Of a DNA stretch of 64,000 nt, positions 35,985-46,228 are shown piece by piece. This stretch comes from Roseovarius sp. (GTDB lineage Bacteria > Pseudomonadota > Alphaproteobacteria > Rhodobacterales > Rhodobacteraceae), in contig NZ_JAUCYU010000001.1 of assembly GCF_030373445.1 (NCBI RefSeq), positions 558,001 to 622,000 on the forward strand, in the 5' to 3' direction. The position numbers were made by a program, and so were the translations under genes. The notes under the pieces were generated by a model, which had not been told where the DNA came from, did no database searches, and saw nothing but the letters and a program-made list of their open reading frames with translations. Position 1 is the first letter of the stretch. Every line of letters begins with the position of its first letter.

Positions 35985-36012
35985 TTTTGAGTATTTATCC
36001 CCAAGAAGAAGC
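35985..36012. repeat. Intergenic half-element (TATTT...CCAAGAAGAAG type)
   Basis: TTTTGAGTATTTATCCCCAA followed by GAAGAAGC is one arm of the inverted-repeat family seen at 31,163, 58,811 and 58,960. No partner arm is seen nearby. Confidence 0.6.
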
Positions 36013-36050
36013 CGGGGGCGAGGCAGCCCGCAAGGGCTGACGAGCGGCGG

Positions 36051-36923
36051 TCAGCGTTTGCCGTAGTAGAGGCCGACCACGTGCTCGGCTTCCGCGAAGA
36101 ACAGCCAGCGCGACGCCGCCACGCCCGCAAGGTGGCTCAGCACCGCCACCAGCGCCAGCGCGTGCGAGAACGGCATGATCAGCAGCGAGAAGGGCAGCAC
36201 GTAGCCCAGCAGCATGGCGATCGAGCGCAGCTTGGTGGCGTGCTTGCGGCCCACCTGGAAGGTGAATTCCCGCAGCAGGTAGTTGCTGCCGGTATGCGGA
36301 TGCTCGAACGAGCGCACCTTGCCGGTGCCGCCCAGCCCGGTGGCCGTGGCCAGTGTCGTGCCGCTCTGCGCGAACGCGCCGTCGCCGCGCATCCACCACA
36401 GCACCTGCGCCGCCGCTGCCAGCGGCAGGAGCAGCATCGCGGCCTTCACCTGCCCCGCCAAGAGCGCGCCGCCGGCCACTGACAGCATCAGGTAAAGGAG
36501 CGGCGTCAGCGGTGTCTTCCAGCGCGGCACCGTGTCCATCTGGGCATAGATCATCGCCGTGCAGAATACCGTGCCCAGCGACAGCACCGCGCCGATCACG
36601 CCCAGGAGACGCCAGCTTTCGCCCCAGAAGACCAGCCCCGCGCCGTAGACCGCCATCACCAGAAGCGTGGCGACCGAGACCACGCCCTCGCGGCTGAGCC
36701 ACGAGGTCCGCCACTGGGTGAAGGCCAGCAAAGCGCGTTCCGGGTGGCCGAGGTGGAAGGTCGAGGACACCAGCCCGCCCACCGCCAGCGCATAGGCGAT
36801 GGCGAAGAAGGTGAAGGCGACCCAGCCGGTGACCTCCGGAAAACCGAGGCCCAGCCAGGCCAGAAGGCCGAAGCCCAACCCCGACAGGGTGGTGAAGATG
36901 ATGACGGACGGCGCCGGATGCAT
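36051..36923 (-). CDS. soeC: Sulfite dehydrogenase membrane anchor subunit (DmsC-like SoeC)
   Basis: This polytopic membrane protein of 290 residues is of the DmsC family, with about eight hydrophobic segments. SSTFHLGHPERALLAFTQWRTSWLSREG is diagnostic of the family. It anchors the molybdenum and iron-sulfur subunits and passes electrons to quinone. It follows soeB with a one-base gap. The SoeC assignment rests on the neighbouring SoeA/B-like subunits and xsc. Confidence 0.85.
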   Translation of the reverse strand: MHPAPSVIIFTTLSGLGFGLLAWLGLGFPEVTGWVAFTFFAIAYALAVGGLVSSTFHLGHPERALLAFTQWRTSWLSREGVVSVATLLVMAVYGAGLVFWGESWRLLGVIGAVLSLGTVFCTAMIYAQMDTVPRWKTPLTPLLYLMLSVAGGALLAGQVKAAMLLLPLAAAAQVLWWMRGDGAFAQSGTTLATATGLGGTGKVRSFEHPHTGSNYLLREFTFQVGRKHATKLRSIAMLLGYVLPFSLLIMPFSHALALVAVLSHLAGVAASRWLFFAEAEHVVGLYYGKR

Positions 36924-36924
36924 G

Positions 36925-37671
36925 TCAGAGCTTCTCCAGTGTACGATCAAGCCAGCCGATGAACCCTTTCGGCTCCTCCGCCACCGGCTGAAGATAGGGC
37001 GCCAGCACGTCGACCTGGTCGAGCTCGTCCTTGGGCCGGGGCGGCAGGTACTTGTTGACGGGCTTGGTGCCCTGTTCCGGCATCAGGTCCATGCCGCCGC
37101 GTTCCTCGACCAGTTTCGAGACATCGCTCTCCGGGTCGCCCAGGTCGCCGAAATGCCGCGCCCCCGCCGGGCAGGTGCGCACGCAGGCGGGCACCCGGTC
37201 TTCCTCGGGCAGGTTCACGTTGTAGATCCGGTCGACGCAGAGCGTGCATTTCTTCATCACGCCTTCCGCCGCGTCCATCTCCCGCGCGCCATAGGGGCAG
37301 GCCCAGGCACAGAGGCCACAGCCGATGCAGGCGCTTTCGTTCACCAGCACGATACCGTCCTCGACCCGCTTGTAGCTGGCGCCGGTGGGGCAAACGGTCA
37401 CGCAAGGCGCATCCTCGCAATGCAGGCAGCTTTTCGGGAAGTGGATCAGCTGCGCCGCTCCCTCCTCGGGCTGCACCTCGTAGGAATGCACCCGGTTGAG
37501 GAACGTGCCCGAGGGGTCGGCGCCGTACGGGTCCTGATCGGACAGGGGCGCGCCGTAATTCTCGGTGTTCCAGCCCTTGCAGCTGACCACGCAGGCGTGA
37601 CAGCCGACACAGGTGTCGAGGTCGATCACCAGCCCCAGCTTGCGGTCGGTCTTCTCGGGCAGGGTTGTCAT
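36925..37671 (-). CDS. soeB: Four-cluster ferredoxin subunit (SoeB/DmsB-like)
   Basis: This iron-sulfur subunit has 248 residues and four cysteine clusters: CVGCHACVVSCKGWN, CLHCEDAPCVTVCPTGA, CIGCGLCAWACPYGA and CTLCVD with CVRTCPAGA. This is the DmsB layout for electron transfer from a molybdopterin subunit to a membrane anchor. Its start overlaps the stop of the hydrolase gene as ATGA. Confidence 0.9.
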   Translation of the reverse strand: MTTLPEKTDRKLGLVIDLDTCVGCHACVVSCKGWNTENYGAPLSDQDPYGADPSGTFLNRVHSYEVQPEEGAAQLIHFPKSCLHCEDAPCVTVCPTGASYKRVEDGIVLVNESACIGCGLCAWACPYGAREMDAAEGVMKKCTLCVDRIYNVNLPEEDRVPACVRTCPAGARHFGDLGDPESDVSKLVEERGGMDLMPEQGTKPVNKYLPPRPKDELDQVDVLAPYLQPVAEEPKGFIGWLDRTLEKL

Positions 37672-38510
37672 ACCGCCTCCTTCCGTCTGGCACGGGTTTC
37701 GGTGAAGTCCGCGACATCCGCCGCGAACCGGTCGGGGTTTTCGAGGAAGGGCGCGTGGCCCGTTCCGTCATAGGGCAGGTAGCGGGCGTCTTGCATCAGC
37801 TTCGCCGCCGCTTCGCCCGTGGCGGCAGAGACCACCTCGTCCTGCACGCCGTGGATCACCAGCCCGGGGCAGGTCATCGCCGCGTAGACCGGGCGGAAAT
37901 CCCATGTCGGCGCGAAAAGCGCCCGGCGCACATGCGGCGGGCAGAGCATGTTGGCGCCGACCAGCTCACCATACGCTTGCGTATCGAGCGGTTGCGCCGT
38001 GCACTCCCGCACGAACTTTGCCGTGGCGGCCAGCCGCCTTGGCAGGTCGCCGGTGTAGAGGTCGCGCTGCACGCCGGGGCTCGACGGCCCGACCATCCAG
38101 TCTTCCCGTGCCGCACCGATGGTCAGGATACCGCCCGCCAGCACGACACCGCCAAGCGCCCCATCGCCATGCACCGACAGGTAGGAGGCGATCACCCGGC
38201 TGCCATAGGACCAGCCCACGAGCACCGGCTTCTCCAGCCCATACCCTTCGATCACCGCTGTCACGTCATCGGCCCAGAGCGCCGTATCTGTATAGGGCCC
38301 CTCGCCCTCGGGCTTGTCCGACGCGCCGTGCCCGCGCAAATCCATCGCCACCACGCGGAAGCGATCCTTCAGACGGTCCATCACCGGCCGCCAGCACACC
38401 GATTGCTGCGCCCAGCCGTGGATGAACAGCAGCGCCGGCGCGCCCTCGGGGCCCTCCGCATACGTGGCCAGCCGCACGCCGTCGCGTCCCGTGATCTCCG
38501 GTGCGCTCAT
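37668..38510 (-). CDS. Alpha/beta hydrolase within the soe operon
   Basis: This alpha/beta-hydrolase-fold protein has 280 residues: LFIHGWAQQ oxyanion region, VAMDLRGHGASDKP, nucleophile elbow GWSYGS, acid region in HGVQDEVVS and histidine in YDGTGHAPFLENP. It overlaps soeA upstream and soeB downstream, each as ATGA, so it is made in step with the sulfite dehydrogenase subunits. Its substrate is not evident. Confidence 0.88.
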   Translation of the reverse strand: MSAPEITGRDGVRLATYAEGPEGAPALLFIHGWAQQSVCWRPVMDRLKDRFRVVAMDLRGHGASDKPEGEGPYTDTALWADDVTAVIEGYGLEKPVLVGWSYGSRVIASYLSVHGDGALGGVVLAGGILTIGAAREDWMVGPSSPGVQRDLYTGDLPRRLAATAKFVRECTAQPLDTQAYGELVGANMLCPPHVRRALFAPTWDFRPVYAAMTCPGLVIHGVQDEVVSAATGEAAAKLMQDARYLPYDGTGHAPFLENPDRFAADVADFTETRARRKEAV

Positions 38511-41335
38511 TCGCCCACCTTCCAGCGCAGCTCGTCCGGGCCCTTGCCCACGGGCGAGCGGATGGCGCTGAACTCGGGCTTCGCCTGGTCCGGCGCGGCG
38601 GTCTTCTCGATCTTCACCCGCAAGTCGAACCACGCCGCCTGCCCGGTGATCGGATCGGAATTCGACCAGCGCAGCCCGTCGCCCTTGGGCGGCAGCAACT
38701 CGTGAATAAGGTGATTCAGCAGGAACCCCCTTGTTGCCTCCGGCGCATCCTCGTCGAGCGCCCAGGCGCCCTTGCGCTTGCCGATGGCGTTCCATGTCCA
38801 GACCGTGTTCTCGTTCAGCGCCGCCATATGCGCCACCGGCACCACGATCTCGCCATGCGCCGAGGTCACGCGCGCCCAATCCCCCTCGGCAAAGCCCTCC
38901 TTCTCCCAGATCTTCGTCGGAACGTAGAGCGGGTTCTGCCCGTGGATCTGCCGCAGCCACGCGTTCTGCGTGCCCCAGCTATGGTACATCGCCATCGGCC
39001 GCTGGGTCAGGGCGTGGACCGGGTATTCCCCGGTGTCGATGCTGCCATCCTCGAAGGGCGGGTACCAGACCGGCAGCGGGTCGAGCGTCTGCTTGATCCG
39101 CTCACGCAGATGCGCGGGCGGCTGGCGCTCGCCATGGCCCTCGGCGGCCAGCTGGAACTGGCGCATCGTCTCGACATATAGGTCGAAGACATAGGGCTGC
39201 GGGCTGTCGTAGATGCCCATCCCCACGGCCCATTCCTGGTAGGCCATGTTCCACGGCTTCATATAGGCCGCCTCGTCGGGGATATGCTTGATGAAGAACC
39301 CGCCATTGGCGATGTAGCTTTTCAACTGCGACGGGTTCGGCGCGCCGCGCCCGTGGGTCAGGCCGGTCTTGCCGCTGCGCCACCCGGCGAGCGGGCCGAT
39401 GCCCGGCTTGCGCTCGTGGTTGGTGATGTAATCGGCGTAGTCGGTGTATTTCGCCGCGCCGCCCTCATCGGTGAACCCCGGCAGCTTCAGCTTGTTCGCC
39501 AGCTGCACCAGCACCGTCTGGAAGCCGCGCACGTCGCGGTCGGGCTCCACCACCGGCCAGCGGATCGCGTCGGCCGCCGCGTCCGCCTCGCAGATCGGGC
39601 GGTCGAGCAGGCTGATACAGTCGTAGCGCTCGAGATAGGTGGTGTCCGGCAGGATCAGGTCGGCATAGGCGACCATCTCGGAACTATACGCATCCGAATA
39701 GATGATCCGGGGGATGACATACTCGCCGTTCTCGTCCTTGTCCGTCAGCATGTCGATCACGCCGCGCGTGTTCATGCTGGAGTTCCACGACATGTTGGCC
39801 ATGTACATGAACAGCGTGTCGATCTTGTAGGGATCGCCGGCATGGGCGTTGCTGATGACCATGTGCATCAGGCCATGCGCGCTCATCGGGTTTTCCCAGG
39901 TGAACGCCTTGTCGATCCGGGCGGGCGTGCCGTCTTCCCTCAGCGCAAGGTCCTGCGGGCCGCGCACGAAGCCAAGGTGCGGGCCGTCGAGCGGCGCGTC
40001 GGGGGTGGCCTTGCAATGCGGTGTCGGGTGGGCGGTGACGGGCTTCGGGTAAGGCGGCTTGAACCGGAACCCGCCCGGCACCTCGACCGAGCCCAGCAGG
40101 ATCTGCAGCATGTGCAGCGCCCGGCAGGTCTGGAACCCGTTGGAATGGGCCGAGATGCCGCGCATGGCGTGGAAGCTCACCGGGCGGCCCTTCATGACCG
40201 AATGCTTTTCGCCGCGGAAATCCGTCCATTCCCGCTCGAGCACGATTTCTTCCTCGAAGGCCACGCGTGCCAGCTCGTTGGCGATGGCCCTGATCTTGGC
40301 AGGCTTCACCCCGCATTGCTCGGCCACCGCCTCGGGCGCGTATTCCTTGGCAAGGTAGCGCGAGGCCATCATGTGCATGACCGGCTTGTGGGTGATCCCG
40401 CCCTGCCGGTAGCTGGCGGAAAGATCGGGCCGCACGCCCTTGCGGTCGAACGGCGCCAGCTTGCCGGTGTTGCGGTCGATCACCTGCGGCTTGCCGTCGG
40501 CATCGCGCAGGAACAGCCCGTATTCGGCCGAGGTGGAATCCCGGTTCACCAGATACGCGGCGTTGGTGTAGCGGGCGAGATAGTCGAGGTCGATCTTGCC
40601 GGCCTTCAGCAGGCAATGCACCAGCGACAGGATGAAGAGGCCGTCCGTGCCCGGCGTTATCCCGACCCAGTCATCGGCGACGGCATTGTAGCCCGAGCGG
40701 ATCGGGTTCACCCCGATCACCTTGGCGCCGCGCGCCTTGATCTTGCCGATGCCCATCTTGATCGGGTTGCTGTCATGGTCCTCGGCCACGCCGAAGATCA
40801 TGAACAACTTGGTGTGGTCCCAGTCGGGCTGGCCGAACTCCCAGAAGGCGCCGCCCATCGTGTAGATGCCCGCTGCCGCCATGTTGACCGAGCAGAACCC
40901 GCCATGCGCGGCATAGTTCGGCGTGCCAAAATTCTGCGCCCAGAAGCTGGTGAAGGACTGGCTCTGATCCCGCCCGGTGAAGAAGGCCAGCTTCGAGGGG
41001 TCTTCCTTGCGCAGCGGAGCAAGCCAGCCCGTGGCGATATCGAGCGCCTCGTCCCAACTGATCTCCTCGAACTCGCCCGAGCCGCGCGGGCCGACGCGCT
41101 TCAACGGCGCCCGCAGGCGCGACGGCGCGTTGACCTGCATGATCCCCGCGCTGCCCTTGGCGCAAAGCACGCCCTTGTTCACCGGATGGTCGCGGTTGCC
41201 CTCGATATAGGCGACCTTGCCGTCCTTCATGTGCACGTTGATCCCGCAGCGGCAGGCGCACATGTAGCACGTGGTCTTCCGCACCTCGTCCGACACCTTG
41301 GGCGAGGTATTGATTCGCGGCTGTTCAAAGCTCAT
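38507..41335 (-). CDS. soeA: Molybdopterin catalytic subunit, sulfite dehydrogenase (SoeA-like)
   Basis: This DMSO reductase-family molybdoenzyme has 942 residues. An N-terminal [4Fe-4S] motif TTCYMCACRCGINVHMKDGK is followed by GVLCAKGSAG and the bis-MGD binding regions. No Tat signal is seen, which fits a cytoplasmic catalytic subunit. With a four-cluster ferredoxin and a DmsC-like anchor next to xsc, the best assignment is the cytoplasmic sulfite dehydrogenase SoeABC. Other DMSO reductase-family activities cannot be excluded from sequence alone. Confidence 0.87.
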   Translation of the reverse strand: MSFEQPRINTSPKVSDEVRKTTCYMCACRCGINVHMKDGKVAYIEGNRDHPVNKGVLCAKGSAGIMQVNAPSRLRAPLKRVGPRGSGEFEEISWDEALDIATGWLAPLRKEDPSKLAFFTGRDQSQSFTSFWAQNFGTPNYAAHGGFCSVNMAAAGIYTMGGAFWEFGQPDWDHTKLFMIFGVAEDHDSNPIKMGIGKIKARGAKVIGVNPIRSGYNAVADDWVGITPGTDGLFILSLVHCLLKAGKIDLDYLARYTNAAYLVNRDSTSAEYGLFLRDADGKPQVIDRNTGKLAPFDRKGVRPDLSASYRQGGITHKPVMHMMASRYLAKEYAPEAVAEQCGVKPAKIRAIANELARVAFEEEIVLEREWTDFRGEKHSVMKGRPVSFHAMRGISAHSNGFQTCRALHMLQILLGSVEVPGGFRFKPPYPKPVTAHPTPHCKATPDAPLDGPHLGFVRGPQDLALREDGTPARIDKAFTWENPMSAHGLMHMVISNAHAGDPYKIDTLFMYMANMSWNSSMNTRGVIDMLTDKDENGEYVIPRIIYSDAYSSEMVAYADLILPDTTYLERYDCISLLDRPICEADAAADAIRWPVVEPDRDVRGFQTVLVQLANKLKLPGFTDEGGAAKYTDYADYITNHERKPGIGPLAGWRSGKTGLTHGRGAPNPSQLKSYIANGGFFIKHIPDEAAYMKPWNMAYQEWAVGMGIYDSPQPYVFDLYVETMRQFQLAAEGHGERQPPAHLRERIKQTLDPLPVWYPPFEDGSIDTGEYPVHALTQRPMAMYHSWGTQNAWLRQIHGQNPLYVPTKIWEKEGFAEGDWARVTSAHGEIVVPVAHMAALNENTVWTWNAIGKRKGAWALDEDAPEATRGFLLNHLIHELLPPKGDGLRWSNSDPITGQAAWFDLRVKIEKTAAPDQAKPEFSAIRSPVGKGPDELRWKVGE

Positions 41336-41473
41336 CTGACAATTGTCTCCCGATCCAGCGGCACATTAGGACAGATTGATAGGGTCCGCGACCCTTTTCT
41401 GAGGTTCCGGCGGCACGGAAACCGTGTGTTCCGCCCACGCCCGGAATCCAGACGATTTTCCCGCAAGATCCAA

Positions 41474-42634
<1,161 letters not shown>

Positions 42635-42638
42635 CGGC

Positions 42639-44414
42639 TCAGACCACCTGCTCGCGCATGTCGGCCGGATCGATGCCCGCCACTTCCACCGGTTTCTTCA
42701 TCGCGTCGCGGCGGAACGGCTCGCCCAACTCCTGGTTGATCATCGCCTCGATCAGCGTGGTGGTGCCATTCTCCATCTGGTCCTTGATCGCCTGGTTCAG
42801 CGCGTCGGTCAGCTCGTCCATCGTCCGCGCCACGACACCTTTCAGCCCGCAGGCATTGGCGATCCCGGCATAGCTGACGCCCTCGTCCAGCTCGGTGCCG
42901 ACGAAATTGTCGTCGAACCACAGGGTCGAGTTCCGCTTCTCCGCGCCCCACTGGTAGTTGCGGAAGACGATCTGCGTCATCGCCGGCCATTCCTCGCGGC
43001 CGATCGCGGTCAGCTCGTTGACGGCAATGCCGAAGGCGCCGTCCCCGGCAAAGCCCACCACCGGCACATCCGGGCAGCCGATCTTCGCGCCCATCACCGA
43101 AGGAAGCCCGTAACCACACGGCCCGAACAGCCCCGGCGCCAGGTATTTCCGGCCTTCCTCGAAGGACGGGTAGGCGTTGCCGATGGCACAGTTGTTGCCG
43201 ATATCCGACGAGATGATCGCCTCCTTCGGCAGCGCCTGCTGAATCGCCCGCCACGCCATGCGCGGGCTCATCCAGTCGGGCTTGTCCTTGCGCGCGCGCT
43301 CGTTCCACGTGGTGCCCGGGTCGTCATCCTCGTGGTCCATGCTGGAGAGCTGCTGCGCCCAGGCCGATTTCGTCTTGGCGATCAGCGCCTTGCGATCGTC
43401 GCGCCCGGCATCGCCCGCGGTATCCGACAGCCGCTCGAGGATACCCTCGGCCACCGCCTTGGCATCGCCCACGATCCCCACGCTGACCGGCTTGGTCAGG
43501 CCGATCCGGTCGGGGTTCAGGTCGACCTGGATGATCTTGGCGTCCTTGGGCCAGTAATCGATGCCATAGCCCGGCAGGGTCGAGAACGGGTTGAGCCGTG
43601 TGCCGAGGCACAGCACCACGTCCGCCTGCGAGATCAGCTCCATCCCCGCCTTCGACCCGTTATAGCCCAAGGGCCCCGCGAAAAGCGGGTGCGAGCCGGG
43701 GAAGGCATCGTTGTGCTGGTAGCCCACGCAGACCGGTGCATCAAGCCGCTCGGCCAGTTGCTTGCTGGCCTCGATCCCGCCGGCCAGAACCACGCCCGCG
43801 CCGTTCAGGATCACCGGGAATTTCGCCTCGTCCAGCAGCTTTGCCGCCCGGTCGAGCGATTCGGCCCCGCCCGTCGGCCGCTCGAACGCCACGATCTGCG
43901 GCAGCGCGATATCGACCACCTGCGTCCAGTAATCGCGGGGCACGTTGATCTGCGCCGGGGCGCTGGCCCGCTTCGCCTTCAGGATCACCCGGTTCAGCAC
44001 CTCGGCAATCCGCGTCGGGTCGCGCACTTCCTCCTGGTAGGCGACCATGTCCTCGAACAGCTTCATCTGCTCGACTTCCTGGAAGCCGCCCTGCCCGATC
44101 GTCTTGTTCGCTGCCTGCGGCGTCACCAGCAGAAGCGGCGTGTGGTTCCAGTAGGCGGTTTTCACCGCGGTCACGAAGTTGGTGATGCCCGGTCCGTTCT
44201 GGGCGATCATCATGCTCATCTTGCCGGTCGCGCGGGTATAGCCATCGGCCATCATCCCGGCGCTGCCCTCGTGCGCGCAATCCCAGAAGGTGATCCCCGC
44301 CTTGGGGAAAATATCCGAAATCGGCATCATGGCGGACCCGATGATTCCGAAGGCGTGCTGGATGCCATGCATCTGCAGCGTCTTCACGAAAGCTTCTTCG
44401 GTCGTCATTTTCAT
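42639..44414 (-). CDS. xsc: Sulfoacetaldehyde acetyltransferase
   Basis: Xsc is a TPP enzyme that converts sulfoacetaldehyde plus phosphate to acetyl phosphate and sulfite, the key step in taurine and isethionate breakdown. It has 591 residues. Visible are the glutamate region DCAHEGSAGMMADGYTRATG, the pattern TNFVTAVKTAYWNHTPLLLV, and the TPP motif GFAGDGAFGIAVNEL followed by YQWGAEKRNST. The ATG at 44,414 has GGAG eight bases upstream. Two TauR-like boxes lie in its promoter region. Confidence 0.95.
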   Translation of the reverse strand: MKMTTEEAFVKTLQMHGIQHAFGIIGSAMMPISDIFPKAGITFWDCAHEGSAGMMADGYTRATGKMSMMIAQNGPGITNFVTAVKTAYWNHTPLLLVTPQAANKTIGQGGFQEVEQMKLFEDMVAYQEEVRDPTRIAEVLNRVILKAKRASAPAQINVPRDYWTQVVDIALPQIVAFERPTGGAESLDRAAKLLDEAKFPVILNGAGVVLAGGIEASKQLAERLDAPVCVGYQHNDAFPGSHPLFAGPLGYNGSKAGMELISQADVVLCLGTRLNPFSTLPGYGIDYWPKDAKIIQVDLNPDRIGLTKPVSVGIVGDAKAVAEGILERLSDTAGDAGRDDRKALIAKTKSAWAQQLSSMDHEDDDPGTTWNERARKDKPDWMSPRMAWRAIQQALPKEAIISSDIGNNCAIGNAYPSFEEGRKYLAPGLFGPCGYGLPSVMGAKIGCPDVPVVGFAGDGAFGIAVNELTAIGREEWPAMTQIVFRNYQWGAEKRNSTLWFDDNFVGTELDEGVSYAGIANACGLKGVVARTMDELTDALNQAIKDQMENGTTTLIEAMINQELGEPFRRDAMKKPVEVAGIDPADMREQVV

Positions 44415-44489
44415 GCGGGTGTCTCCTGAAATCCAAAGCCGGCCGCGCACCGGAGTTGCGGCAAACCTACGGCACGGGCCGGGGCATCG

Positions 44490-44522
44490 TTAGGGCCAGA
44501 ATTGGCGCCCGACTAAAGCCAG
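44490..44522 (-). promoter_or_regulatory. Two TauR-like boxes upstream of xsc
   Basis: On the minus strand CTGGCTTTAG (44,513-44,522) and CTGGCCCTAA (44,490-44,499) form a direct repeat with starts 23 bases apart, about 75 bases before the xsc start. They resemble the CTGGACYTAA box described for the MocR-type regulator TauR of Rhodobacter; one site has one mismatch, the other three. The first box abuts the tauR stop codon. Confidence 0.6.
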
Positions 44523-45986
44523 TCAGCGCATCAGGGCCAGTTCAGTGGCCAGCCGCGCCACCCCTTCCGGGATGCGCTCGGAAGAAATCGAGGAATAGGC
44601 GAGCCGGTAGAAATTCCCCGGCGGCTCGGCCGCGTGGAAGAAGGGCCGCCCCGGCTCGATCAGCACGCCCTTGTCGCGCAGCCGCCGGTCAAGCTCGCCC
44701 GTGTCCACCGTCTCCGGCGCCCGCATCCAGATCGACGAGCCGCCGAACACGCCGCGGCCCGCCACGCCGAGGCCGTGATTCGCCAGCGCCTCCTCCATCA
44801 CCTTGCGGCGGCGGGCGAAAACCTGCCCCATCCGCCGGATCAGGCTGTCGTAATGCCCGAGGCTCAGGAAATACGCCGCCGTCCGCTGGATATGCCCCGG
44901 CGGGTGGCGGTAGACGCTGGCCCGCAGCGCCCGCGCCTCGCGGATGAACGGCTCGGGCCCGACGAGGTAGCCCAGCCGCAGCCCCGGAAAGATCGACTTG
45001 GAAAAACTGCCCACGTAGATCACCCGCCCATCGGTATCGAGCGATTTCAGCGCCGGCAGCGGCGCCCGGAGGAAGGCCATCTCGAACTCGTAATCGTCCT
45101 CGACGATCAGCGCCTCCATCTCCCGCGCCCGTGCCATCAGCGCCTTGCGCCGCCCCATCGGCATGGTGGCATTGGTCGGCGACTGGTGGCTCGGCGTGGT
45201 GAAGATCACGTCGGCCGTTTCCGGCAGCGCCTCGGGCGGCAGCCCGTCCCGGTCCACCGCCACGGGGGCAAGGTGGCAGCGCGACTGCGTCAGGATATCG
45301 CGAAGCGCGTGGTAACACGGCTCCTCCGCCACCGCCGTCCGCCTCTGCGTCAACAGCACCTGCGCCGTCAGCCACAGCGCATTCTGCGCCCCCATCGTGA
45401 CGAGAATCTCCTCCGGCCGCGCCAGGATTCCCCGCCGCGGCAGCGTATGCCGCGCGATGAACTCGATCAGCTGCGGGTCGTCATTGTCGTAGTAATCCGT
45501 GGTCAGCGCCTGGAAATCCTTCTGCCCCAGCGCCCGGAGCGCGCAATGCCGCCAGTTGGCATGATCGAAGAGCGACGGGTCGGTCTGGCCATAGACGAAG
45601 GGATAACGGAAGCTCCACCAGTCGCGCGGCTTGACCGGCGTTGCCCCGCCGGTAAACCGCCGGCCCAGCGCGCGCGACCAGTCGATGCTGTCCTGCCTCG
45701 GGTGCCGCGCGGCAAACTGCGGCGGCTCCGGCGCGTTCTGCGAGACGAAATAGCCCGAGCGGTCGCGCGATTCGAGGTAATCGGAGGCCTGCAGCTCGGT
45801 ATAGGCGAGCGTCACCGTGATCCGGCTGACGCCGAGGTGCTTGGCCAGCTTGCGGGACGAAGGCAGCTTTTCCCCCTTCCGCAGCCTGCCCGACAGGATG
45901 CCCTGCGCGATCATCTGCTGGATCTGCGCCTGCAGCGTGCCCTGCGCTTCGGGATTGAGGAAAAAGGTCTCGACGGGGATCGGCAT
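44523..45986 (-). CDS. tauR: MocR/GntR-type regulator TauR
   Basis: This is a MocR-type regulator of 487 residues. It has an N-terminal GntR winged helix (GEKLPSSRKLAKHLGVSRIT, then VTLAYTELQASDYLESRDRS) and a C-terminal aminotransferase-like domain. The PLP region YVGSFSKSIFPGLRLGYLVG with the lysine is intact. It lies directly upstream of xsc on the same strand. In Rhodobacter, TauR activates taurine genes; the taurine transport and deamination genes themselves are not in this window. Confidence 0.9.
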   Translation of the reverse strand: MPIPVETFFLNPEAQGTLQAQIQQMIAQGILSGRLRKGEKLPSSRKLAKHLGVSRITVTLAYTELQASDYLESRDRSGYFVSQNAPEPPQFAARHPRQDSIDWSRALGRRFTGGATPVKPRDWWSFRYPFVYGQTDPSLFDHANWRHCALRALGQKDFQALTTDYYDNDDPQLIEFIARHTLPRRGILARPEEILVTMGAQNALWLTAQVLLTQRRTAVAEEPCYHALRDILTQSRCHLAPVAVDRDGLPPEALPETADVIFTTPSHQSPTNATMPMGRRKALMARAREMEALIVEDDYEFEMAFLRAPLPALKSLDTDGRVIYVGSFSKSIFPGLRLGYLVGPEPFIREARALRASVYRHPPGHIQRTAAYFLSLGHYDSLIRRMGQVFARRRKVMEEALANHGLGVAGRGVFGGSSIWMRAPETVDTGELDRRLRDKGVLIEPGRPFFHAAEPPGNFYRLAYSSISSERIPEGVARLATELALMR

Positions 45987-46000
45987 GACCCGAGGGTATA

Positions 46001-46032
46001 CTGGCCTTATCGCCCCTGCAATCTGGTATTGC
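46001..46032 (+). promoter_or_regulatory. Possible TauR-like boxes upstream of tauR
   Basis: CTGGCCTTAT (46,001-46,010) matches eight of ten bases of the CTGGACYTAA box, and a poorer CTGGTATTGC begins at 46,023, 22 bases later. They face away from tauR, towards the plus-strand monooxygenase-like gene at 46,229. They could serve autoregulation or a divergent promoter. Confidence 0.3.
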
Positions 46033-46068
46033 CCGGCAAAGACAAAACCACCCCCTGCTTTTTCTGGC

Positions 46069-46132
46069 CGAAAATATCCCGGGGGGGAGCGTTGAAATCC
46101 CGCAGGATTTCAACGTGGGGGGCTGGCCCCCC
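46069..46132. repeat. Two-hairpin intergenic repeat, family 2 (copy 1)
   Basis: After CGAAAATATCCCGGGGGG comes CGTTGAAATCC-CGCA-GGATTTCAACG (an 11-bp stem) and then GGGGGG-CTGG-CCCCCC. The same order of parts occurs at 62,818-62,868. The left end resembles the AAATAYTCCC motif found beside other intergenic elements here. Confidence 0.8.
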
Positions 46133-46228
46133 GGCGCTCTCCGTCGGAAACACCGCTTGCCCCCGAACACGACACCGCCGAAACTCGCCCGCGCACACCG
46201 GCCCGCGCACACCGAAAGGAGACAGCCA

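Noticed and set aside
41381..41398. Terminator-like hairpin AGGGTC-CGC-GACCCT followed by TTTT on the plus strand
   Set aside because: Both flanking genes (ackA, soeA) are on the minus strand, so no plus-strand transcript needs ending here; the stem is only six base pairs.
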